DNA of 8,436 bases from Verrucomicrobiaceae bacterium (GTDB taxonomy: Bacteria > Verrucomicrobiota > Verrucomicrobiae > Verrucomicrobiales > Akkermansiaceae), in the NCBI GenBank assembly GCA_003820635.1, contig RPOS01000133.1, positions 1 to 8,436 on the forward strand. The letters run 5' to 3'. Below, in pieces: positions 1-5,241 of the stretch (within the stretch, counting starts at the first letter, position 1; every line of letters begins with the position of its first letter). The notes beneath the pieces are model-generated. The model searched no databases. It was not told the DNA's origin and saw only the letters and a program-made list of their open reading frames with translations. Position numbers and translations under genes: made by a program.

Positions 1-632
1 ACGGCGGCGGGCAGGCTGCGGACGTGGAGTTTGTCGAAGCTGCGCTTGATGTATTCGGTCACGGAATGCTCGCTGAGCTTCAATTCCTCGGCGATTTCCT
101 TGCGTGCCAAGCCCTTGGCAGAAAGTTGCAGGACCTCGCACTCGCGGGCGGAAAGGGACTCCGCCTCGGGGATGGGGCTGAGTTGGCGGAAGGTCTGGAG
201 GATCATGCCGGCGATCTTGGGATCCAGCGGAGTGCCGCCGGCCAGCACTTCTTCCAAGGTTTCGAGCAGGCGCGAGGCGCTGCCGGCCTTGACCAGATAG
301 CCGTGGGCACCGGCTTCCAGCGCGGAGAAAACCTTCGCTTTGTCGGTGAAGGCGGTGAGCACCAGCACCCGGGCGTTGGGCAGGAGTTCGCGCACCTTGC
401 GGATGCCGGCGATGCCGCTCATGCCGGGCAGCCCGAGGTCCGAGAGCACCAGGTCCGCCGTGAGTCCGCCGCGGATTTCCTCCAGTGCGTCTTCCATGGT
501 GGAGAAGCTGCCGACGCATTGGTAATGCGCCCGCTCCTCCAGCACCATCGCCACAGACTCCCGGAAATCGGCGTGGTCCTCGATGAGAATCAGCCGGACG
601 GGCGGGGCATTCGGTGCGGGTGCGGCAGCCAT
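1..632 (-). CDS. Response regulator, NarL/FixJ family (receiver + LuxR-type HTH), 3' end cut by window
   Basis: Two-component response regulator, expected to be phosphorylated by a sensor kinase and then bind DNA to control transcription in the cytoplasm. Read on the minus strand from the ATG at 632, 210 codons are visible before the window edge. The receiver domain spans about residues 12-130: acidic pair in LILIEDHADF (E18, D19), phosphoacceptor D65 in LVLSDLGLPGMSG, switch T93 in VLVLTAFTD, and conserved K115 in GYLVKAG. A LuxR-type helix-turn-helix starts near residue 159 (LSARECEVLQLSAKGL, then ARKEIAEELKLSEHSV) and reaches the KLHVRS segment at the edge, so only a few residues are probably missing. 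An Ala/Pro-rich leader of about 10 residues precedes the domain. No clear Shine-Dalgarno sequence is seen. Its sensor kinase is not in this window; the decayed kinase piece near 3222-3403 is too far away to call a partner. The family is secure; the target genes are unknown. Confidence 0.93.
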   Translation of the reverse strand, partial: MAAAPAPNAPPVRLILIEDHADFRESVAMVLEERAHYQCVGSFSTMEDALEEIRGGLTADLVLSDLGLPGMSGIAGIRKVRELLPNARVLVLTAFTDKAKVFSALEAGAHGYLVKAGSASRLLETLEEVLAGGTPLDPKIAGMILQTFRQLSPIPEAESLSARECEVLQLSAKGLARKEIAEELKLSEHSVTEYIKRSFDKLHVRSLPAA

Positions 633-697
633 GGCGTTTTTGATAAGCCAGATCGGCCGGTTCGGAAAGCGAAGGTTTGGAGAAAGCCGCAGGAGCC

Positions 698-713
698 GCG
701 GCACGCTTGCCGC
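698..713 (-). terminator. Possible hairpin terminator after the CYTH gene
   Basis: A perfect 6-bp stem (GCGGCA / TGCCGC) with a 4-nt loop begins directly after the stop codon of the CYTH gene when read on the minus strand. It lies in the 81-bp gap before the response regulator. It could end or weaken transcription of the 1197-1760 / 714-1181 pair. No run of U follows, so an intrinsic terminator is only a possibility. Confidence 0.35.
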
Positions 714-1181
714 TCAGTCTTGAAACTCACGGAACGGTGTCGCGGCGAGGCTTGCGTTGTAATAGCGGAAGTCGGATGAAACCTCCGCTCCAGCCCATGG
801 CGGCAGTTGCGGGGCGGTGGCTGCGTCATCGAGTTCCACCTCCGCAAGCACCAGGCCCTCGTTGGCGCCGTGAAACACATCCACTTCCCACAGATGTCCG
901 GCAAAGCTGACGCGGTGCCGTGTTTTATCGATCACCGAGGGCAGGCAGATTTCCAACAACTCGCGCGCGTCCTGTGGCGGGATGGGATATTCAAACTCGG
1001 AGCGCGTGATGCCCTCCGTGAGGCCCTTGATGGTGAGCCAGGCGCGGTTCCCGGCGAGGCGCACGCGCACGCTGCGGCCTGGATCGAGCGAGAGGTATCC
1101 CTGGGCGATGCGGACGCCGGGCGAGCCGTCGTGCCATGAGCTGTCGGTGACGAGAAACTTGCGTTCGATCTCGGTGGCCAC
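714..1181 (-). CDS. CYTH domain protein, probable inorganic triphosphatase or adenylate-cyclase-like enzyme
   Basis: A 155-residue single-domain CYTH protein (triphosphate tunnel metalloenzyme). The family binds triphosphate and divalent metal inside a beta barrel; short bacterial members are usually inorganic triphosphatases or have unknown substrates. The signature ExExK sits at the N-terminus as E4-I5-E6-R7-K8. Further barrel residues are visible in order: R39 and R41 in SVRVRL, K52 in LTIKG, E62 and E64 in SEFEYPI, R88 and R90 in KTRHRV, D101 in WEVDVF, and E114 and E116 in VLAEVEL. All expected charged positions appear intact, so the protein is probably active. The start is GTG at 1181, fixed by the need to keep ExExK at the extreme N-terminus. 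It lies 15 bp after the secreted-protein gene on the same strand, so the two are probably co-transcribed. The fold is certain; the substrate is not. Confidence 0.9.
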   Translation of the reverse strand: MATEIERKFLVTDSSWHDGSPGVRIAQGYLSLDPGRSVRVRLAGNRAWLTIKGLTEGITRSEFEYPIPPQDARELLEICLPSVIDKTRHRVSFAGHLWEVDVFHGANEGLVLAEVELDDAATAPQLPPWAGAEVSSDFRYYNASLAATPFREFQD

Positions 1182-1196
1182 GGCGGGGTGGGGGAG

Positions 1197-1760
1197 TCAG
1201 GGTTTTTTCTTCCCGGCATCGGTGATGGCGTTCCAATCGAGCTCGCCATGATCGAGCCGGTGGGCCTCGCTGGCATAGACGGCGTCCTCGTTGCGCGGGT
1301 CCATGGTGGCGGCGAGCTGGATGAACATGCGGGAGAGTTTTTCATTTTCAGCGCCGCCTTGTTTTTCCAGCAACTGGCCGCGGGAGTAGAGCAGGCGGGC
1401 CATGGCCTGCGCGCTGTAGCCGCCTTCCACCGCATCCGGCAGCACGCCCTTGGAGAGTTGGAAACCGATCATGAGAGCGCGCTTGTTGCGCGGCGAGAGG
1501 TGGAGCGCCAGGGCCAGCATGTGGCGGGCATCCGCCAGTGATGCGGGCGAGGCCTTGGCGGCGGCCACGTGGTTGGCGGCTTGGTCCGCCAGATTGGTGG
1601 CGTATTCATCGCGCTCGGCATCCAGCATGCCGAGCTCCTGGGTGAAGATACCGCCAGCGACTTCCGGCGGGTTCCAGACGAATGCCTTGGGCGCTTCCCC
1701 GGCCATGACGGCCGCCATGCCGAGGGATAAAAACGTCGCCGCTTGCCAGATGCCTTTCAT
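1197..1760 (-). CDS. Secreted protein of unknown function with TPR-like helices
   Basis: A 187-residue protein from the ATG at 1760; a GTG lies directly before it as an alternative start. The N-terminus is a typical Sec signal peptide: K2, a hydrophobic core (ATFLSLGMAAV), and a likely cleavage site after AVMA at residue 20. The mature part is alpha-helical, with two segments resembling tetratricopeptide repeats: about 75-103 (LADARHMLALALHLSPRNKR) and about 140-168 (LSRMFIQLAATMDPRNEDA), both with the small-residue and xxPxN pattern of TPRs. No catalytic motif is visible. It probably acts in the periplasm as a helical scaffold, but I cannot assign a role. It is the first gene of a probable pair with the CYTH gene and diverges from the 5-FTHF cyclo-ligase gene. 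No strong Shine-Dalgarno sequence was found. Confidence 0.8.
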   Translation of the reverse strand: MKGIWQAATFLSLGMAAVMAGEAPKAFVWNPPEVAGGIFTQELGMLDAERDEYATNLADQAANHVAAAKASPASLADARHMLALALHLSPRNKRALMIGFQLSKGVLPDAVEGGYSAQAMARLLYSRGQLLEKQGGAENEKLSRMFIQLAATMDPRNEDAVYASEAHRLDHGELDWNAITDAGKKKP

Positions 1761-1796
1761 CACGGCTAAGCATGGGAAAGCAGCCACCGCTTGCAA

Positions 1797-2339
1797 GTGA
1801 CATTTCCAGACTCCGGCACTCCGAAATCCCTGCTCCGCGCCACCATGCGCCGGTTGTTGCGCGAGAGGACTGCCGATGGCGCGGCGGCCCGTGCCGCGCT
1901 GGAGCGCTGGCTTGCCCGCCAGTCCGCCCTGCGCACCATCGCCGTGTTTGCCGCGCTGCCGGGTGAGGTGGATCTCATGGAAGTCATCGCGCGCCATCCG
2001 GAGCGGCGCTGGGTTTATCCGCGCGTGGCGGGTGTGGAGCTGCGGTTCCATTACGTGGCGCACCCGCAGGGCGAGTTGATACCCGGTGCCTTCGGCGTGC
2101 GTGAACCGGCACCGGCATTGCCGTTGGTGGCGGTGGGCGAGATCGACGCGTTCCTGTGCCCCGGCCTCGCCTTCGATCCGCGCGGCGGCCGCCTCGGCCG
2201 CGGCCGAGGGTTCTATGACCGGCTGCTCGCCAAGGCCCGGCCCGGGGCCTTGAAAATCGGCGTGTGTTTTCCGGAGCAGATCGTGGCCGACACGTTTCCG
2301 GAAGCGCACGACGTCCTGATGGACGAGATGATTTCCTGA
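1797..2339 (+). CDS. 5-formyltetrahydrofolate cyclo-ligase (MTHFS family)
   Basis: Converts 5-formyl-THF plus ATP to 5,10-methenyl-THF (EC 6.3.3.2), returning the storage folate to the one-carbon pool in the cytoplasm. Numbered from a TTG at 1791 (182 aa), the features are: an N-terminal basic helix with the family lysine K12 (KSLLRATMRR), PGEVDL at 57-62, YPRV at 77-80, and the nucleotide/folate-binding hallmark at 124-146 (PGLAFDPRGGRLGRGRGF followed by YDRLL). The end (EAHDVLMDEMIS) is also typical. The start is uncertain: TTG 1791 or GTG 1797 both keep the conserved lysine, while the ATG at 1845 would remove it. I chose GTG 1797. A GGGAAAG at 1774-1780 would space better for TTG 1791. The gene diverges from the secreted-protein gene and ends 5 bp from the convergent apaG stop. 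The hallmark has RGRG where many relatives have GGG. Confidence 0.92.
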   Translation: MTFPDSGTPKSLLRATMRRLLRERTADGAAARAALERWLARQSALRTIAVFAALPGEVDLMEVIARHPERRWVYPRVAGVELRFHYVAHPQGELIPGAFGVREPAPALPLVAVGEIDAFLCPGLAFDPRGGRLGRGRGFYDRLLAKARPGALKIGVCFPEQIVADTFPEAHDVLMDEMIS

Positions 2340-2344
2340 TCGGG

Positions 2345-2728
2345 CTAGACCCACTCCGGCACTTCCAGGCGGAACTCCGGGATCCGGGCGTGGATCCACT
2401 CGCCGGCGGCCTCGCCGAAAAACGCGCCCGTCGCCCGCGCGCTGACGGCCACCACATGGTAGCTGTTGTAGGAAAAGTGCCCGCCGGGATCGATCTGCGG
2501 CGTCTGGCCCACCACGCCGTCGCCCTCGACCACGGTGACCTCGCCGTCGTCCTCGCGCACCACCCACTTGCGGCCGCGGATGGTCACCGGCACCGGCGAG
2601 TCGTTGTGGATGGAGATGAAGTAAACAAACGGGTGCGGCTTGTCCGGCGGCGCGTCCAGACCGGGCATGTAAACCACATCGTCCACACGGACGCGCAGTC
2701 CCTTGAATTCCCGGATCGCGTTAGCCAT
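2345..2728 (-). CDS. apaG: ApaG domain protein (DUF525)
   Basis: A 127-residue protein made entirely of the ApaG/DUF525 domain, an Ig-like beta sandwich. Bacterial ApaG was linked genetically to cobalt resistance and magnesium efflux, but its biochemistry is unsettled. Diagnostic stretches are FVYFISIHNDS (strand pair), VTIRGRKWVVRE, and the glycine/proline-rich core GDGVVGQTPQIDPGGHFSYN, followed by a small-residue turn (ATGAFFGEA) in the place of the usual GxMxGxY segment. I place the start at ATG 2728 because the family begins with a few residues before the first strand; an ATG at 2764 would add 12 low-complexity residues. The stop is TAG at 2345-2347. It converges on the 5-FTHF cyclo-ligase with no terminator visible between them. 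No ksgA or apaH neighbour is present, unlike in enterobacteria. Confidence 0.9.
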   Translation of the reverse strand: MANAIREFKGLRVRVDDVVYMPGLDAPPDKPHPFVYFISIHNDSPVPVTIRGRKWVVREDDGEVTVVEGDGVVGQTPQIDPGGHFSYNSYHVVAVSARATGAFFGEAAGEWIHARIPEFRLEVPEWV

Positions 2729-2798
2729 GGGTGCGATGTTCCCGCCTGCCGCCACGACTGCCAAGCCGGAAAACCAGCGACTCCGCGCCCAGGGCCCG

Positions 2799-2993
2799 GC
2801 GCATCAAGCGGATCCACTGCAGAGCCGCTGGGCAGTAAAGGATTGCGGAGGGAATTCTCAAAACCGGTTGCGGAAGAATGCCTTGCTCCCAGCTTCAGAG
2901 ACTCTTGCGTCCTGCTTTTGGACCCTCTTTGCCCGGCTCTGCGGTGAAGAATATCCCGGATTTGAATGCGGCGGCCCTGCCCGCTTGATGCGC
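2799..2993. repeat. 13-bp inverted repeat spanning about 195 bp
   Basis: GCGCATCAAGCGG at 2799-2811 recurs as its exact reverse complement at 2981-2993. The span between outer ends is about 195 bp, the size of a small non-autonomous element, but no clear target-site duplication flanks it and it holds no transposase. It could instead be chance or part of a larger RNA fold. Confidence 0.4.
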
Positions 2994-3059
2994 GCCGCGG
3001 GACTTTCTATCAACTCCATCCCTTACGCGTTCATCCTGAACAGAAGAGCCGGATAAACT

Positions 3060-3095
3060 CTGAGATTATGAAGCAACCCCTCTTGGCAATCTCAG
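3060..3095. repeat. Palindromic hairpin, 8-bp stem
   Basis: CTGAGATT (3060-3067) and AATCTCAG (3088-3095) form a perfect 8-bp stem. Inside it AAG (3071-3073) and CTT (3082-3084) can add a 3-bp inner stem. It lies in the gene-free stretch. It has no U tract on either strand, so it is not a standard terminator; an operator or a structured transcript leader are alternatives. Confidence 0.45.
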
Positions 3096-3221
3096 GTCAC
3101 GCTCCATTCTTCCCATGCCGCAGCAAAAGAAGCCGCAACGGATGTGGCAAAATGCGTTGCCCATGCCATCTGGACGCGGCACGTTCCAACGCACGCATTG
3201 GGAGCGTTTGAATACGCTGGA

Positions 3222-3403
3222 AGAGCATTTGCACTTCAGCGCCTCAAAAAATGAATCGTCGAATGCCGCGGCTTCACCGGACTGGGCCTCGCCATCGTCC
3301 GCACCGCCGTCGGAGCTTGTGTGGCGGAGAGGTTTCACCGAATTTGCCGGTTGAAGGTGGTCTGGGCGTCACCATCCGCCTTTCCAAGAGTCGGCCGGCT
3401 TGA
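3222..3403 (+). pseudogene. Frameshifted remnant of a sensor histidine kinase (HATPase C-terminus)
   Basis: The strongest evidence is the ATP-lid G2 box of a histidine kinase, TGLGLAIVRTAV, encoded at 3276-3311. The expected continuation of such kinases (a Cys, two glycines, then a beta strand) is found in a different frame from about 3320: CGGEVSPNLP, then VEGGLGVTIRLSKSRPA and a stop at 3401-3403. The reading must therefore shift near 3311-3322. Upstream, NESSNAA (3250-3270, another frame) and AFALQRLKK before a TGA at 3252 loosely match the F-box and linker that precede G2 in kinases; this part is weaker. The dimerisation domain, H-box, N-box and G1 box are all absent. The piece is the dead 3' tail of a kinase gene. 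Part of its frame runs open into thiD, which makes thiD look artificially longer. Confidence 0.6.
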
Positions 3404-3440
3404 AAGATTGCAAGTCCCGGTGGATCATCCATCCAAGTCC

Positions 3441-4262
3441 ATGAACGATTCACCTCCCGTCACACTCACCATCGCCGGTTCCGATTGCTCCGCAGGCGCG
3501 GGCATTCAGGCGGATCTCAAGACTTTCCAGCATTTCGGAGTCCACGGCCTCACCGCGGTGACTTGCGTGGTTTCGGAAAACGCCAACGTTGTGCGTGCCG
3601 TGCATCCGGTGCCGGTCGGCATCGTCACCGACCAGATCACGCTCATGCTCGAGTCCTTCCCGGTGACGGCGGTGAAGACCGGCATGCTTTTCTCCGCCGC
3701 CCATGTCCGCGCCGTCGCCGGCATCCTCAACCAGTATCCCGGCCTGCAGTTGGTGGTCGATCCGGTGATGATCGCCTCCACCGGCGATCCCTTGCTGGAG
3801 CCGGACGCCATTGATGCCTACCGCGAGCTGCTTTTCCCGCTGGCCCGCGTGATCACGCCGAATCTGCCCGAGGCGGAAACGCTGCTTGGTGAAAAAATCA
3901 CGGACGAAGCCGCGCTCGAGTCCGCCGCGCGGCGGCTTTCCCAGCGGTTCGGCACCGCGGTGCTGCTCAAGGGCGGCCATCTTCCGGGGGCGGACTGTGT
4001 GGATCTGTTGGTTGAACATGGCGAGGTCTATCGCTTCACCGAGGCCCGCATCGCGGTGGCCGCCTCGCACGGCACCGGCTGCACCTTGTCCGCCGCCATC
4101 ACCGCTGCGCTGGCACGGCGCGAGGATCTGCCGTGGGCGGTGGAGGTGGCCAAAAACCATCTGGGCAGAACCCTGCGCCACGCCTACCAATTCGCATCGC
4201 CAGCCGGCGGCACGATCCACGCCCTCAACCAAGGCACCACGCTGGAAAAAAACGAGGCGTGA
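3441..4262 (+). CDS. thiD: Hydroxymethylpyrimidine/phosphomethylpyrimidine kinase
   Basis: Phosphorylates HMP and then HMP-phosphate to HMP-diphosphate, the pyrimidine half of thiamine, in the cytoplasm. The 273-residue protein has the normal length of the ribokinase-fold ThiD family. Visible signatures: substrate-binding IAGSDCSAGAGIQADLKTF at 11-29, VKTGML at 78-83, DPVMIASTGDPLL at 107-119, TPNLPEAE at 139-146 and LLKGGH at 175-180. The anion hole with the catalytic cysteine is HGTGCTLSAAI at 210-220 (C214). Residues 15-19 read DCSAG where the family usually has DSSGG, a mild change. The start is ATG 3441; the frame is open further upstream (to 3321 and before), but that stretch is the kinase remnant, not ThiD. 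No TPP riboswitch was recognised ahead of it. The partner gene thiE is about 3.4 kb downstream on the other strand. Confidence 0.95.
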   Translation: MNDSPPVTLTIAGSDCSAGAGIQADLKTFQHFGVHGLTAVTCVVSENANVVRAVHPVPVGIVTDQITLMLESFPVTAVKTGMLFSAAHVRAVAGILNQYPGLQLVVDPVMIASTGDPLLEPDAIDAYRELLFPLARVITPNLPEAETLLGEKITDEAALESAARRLSQRFGTAVLLKGGHLPGADCVDLLVEHGEVYRFTEARIAVAASHGTGCTLSAAITAALARREDLPWAVEVAKNHLGRTLRHAYQFASPAGGTIHALNQGTTLEKNEA

Positions 4263-4315
4263 CAGTGAGCCCGCAATCCGTAAGATCTCCGAAGTTTTTA
4301 CCACACCCTTGCCGC

Positions 4316-5215
4316 ATGCCCAATCCCTTGCATTCCCTTGGATATCGTTTTTTGAACGCCTCGCTCGATGACGGGCGCGGCGAGAAGAGCAGTCCGCTGC
4401 CCCTGTCGCGCCGTGGCTTCATGCTGCTGGCCGCCTCGCTGAGCAGTTGCTCCGCCGCCGCGCCGATCAAGACGCCGTCCAATTCCGGGTATCGCACGCC
4501 CTCGGTGAATGGCCCGCTGCCGCGCAATCCGGACATGGCGCTCAGCTCGGATTTCTCCAAGGGATCCGGCATTTCATTTTCCCGCGTGCTGGTTTCCGGA
4601 AACTACATCGCGATGACCTTCGATGACGGGCCGCACCCGCAGAACACGCCGCGGCTGCTCGACATCCTGCGCGCCCGCAATGTGAAGGCCACCTTTTACG
4701 TCATCGGCCGCAGCGTGGATCTCTACCCGCAGGTCGTCCGCCGCACCGTGGCCGAGGGGCACGAAATCGGCAACCACTCCCACACCCACCGCTTGCTGAG
4801 CAAACTCAGCGATTCCGAGCTGCGCATGGAAATGGCCCGCTGCCGGGATGCCGTGGGCCGCGCCGCCGGAGTGCGCATGCGCACCATGCGCCCGCCCTAC
4901 GGCGGCCTGCTCCAGCGCCAACGGGAACTCGTGCACGCCGAGTTCGGCTACCCCACCATCTTGTGGGCCGTTGATCCGCTCGATTGGAAACGCCCCGGCG
5001 CATCGGTGATCACCTCGCGCATCCTGAGTGGCACCAATGCCGGCAGCATCGTGCTGGCCCACGACCTCCACGCCCAGACGGTGGATGCCATGCCCGCCAC
5101 CATCGATGGCCTGCTGCGCCGCGGCTTCAAGTTCGTCACGGTTTCCCAACTGCTGGCCATGAAGACCGACACGGCCACTGCCCAGGTCTCCGTGACTCCT
5201 CCGCCCACCTATTGA
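4316..5215 (+). CDS. Polysaccharide deacetylase (NodB domain), likely Tat-exported lipoprotein
   Basis: A carbohydrate esterase family 4 protein of 299 residues that should remove N- or O-acetyl groups from a polysaccharide such as peptidoglycan or chitin-like glycan outside the cytoplasm. All five NodB motifs are present: TFDDGPH at 101-107 (catalytic base D103, metal ligand D104), HSHTH at 154-158 (metal ligands H154 and H158), RPPYG at 192-196, the DPLDW segment at 220-224, and LAHD at 247-250 (H249). The N-terminus carries SRRGFMLLAASLSSC: twin arginines R32-R33, a hydrophobic stretch, and a lipobox LSSC with C45 as the probable lipidated residue. A 30-residue leader precedes the twin arginines when the ATG at 4316 is used; no better in-frame start is evident. 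It lies 53 bp after thiD and 26 bp before the GTPase gene, so co-transcription is possible. The substrate cannot be told from sequence. Confidence 0.92.
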   Translation: MPNPLHSLGYRFLNASLDDGRGEKSSPLPLSRRGFMLLAASLSSCSAAAPIKTPSNSGYRTPSVNGPLPRNPDMALSSDFSKGSGISFSRVLVSGNYIAMTFDDGPHPQNTPRLLDILRARNVKATFYVIGRSVDLYPQVVRRTVAEGHEIGNHSHTHRLLSKLSDSELRMEMARCRDAVGRAAGVRMRTMRPPYGGLLQRQRELVHAEFGYPTILWAVDPLDWKRPGASVITSRILSGTNAGSIVLAHDLHAQTVDAMPATIDGLLRRGFKFVTVSQLLAMKTDTATAQVSVTPPPTY

Positions 5216-5241
5216 ATCATCCCCCGGCCGTGAGCGACTGC

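Larger units (their letters stand above)
2729..3221. other. Gene-free stretch with two inverted repeats
   Basis: About 490 bp between the apaG start and the kinase remnant holds no gene I can support. Short open frames exist (for example 3115-3354 on the plus strand and 3066-3338 on the minus strand), but their translations have no recognisable domain and look unlike the neighbours in composition. By eye the stretch is less GC-rich than the flanking genes. It must contain the apaG promoter on the minus strand, but no convincing -35/-10 pair stands out. Two inverted repeats, at 2799-2811 / 2981-2993 and at 3060-3095, are listed separately. Together with the kinase remnant next to it, this looks like decayed coding sequence. 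Confidence 0.5.

Noticed and set aside
24..779. 251-codon plus-strand open frame at the left end
   Set aside because: It is the antisense shadow of the response regulator, whose receiver and HTH motifs are unambiguous on the minus strand.
1761..2567. Upstream extension of the minus-strand secreted-protein frame
   Set aside because: It is antisense to the whole 5-FTHF cyclo-ligase, which has clear family motifs; the signal peptide fixes the start at 1760.
3055..3100. Possible TPP riboswitch (CTGAGA at 3060-3065, some 375 bp before thiD)
   Set aside because: The second conserved half of the THI box (the CTGATCTGGATAATGCCAGCG-like part) is absent, and the element is far from the thiD start.
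3066..3338. 90-codon minus-strand open frame, Cys- and Ser-rich
   Set aside because: Antisense to the kinase remnant, no domain seen, and odd residue content typical of a chance frame.
3115..3354. 79-codon plus-strand open frame starting MPQQKKPQRM
   Set aside because: No recognisable domain; its second half is an out-of-frame reading of the kinase remnant, and the composition does not match the neighbours.
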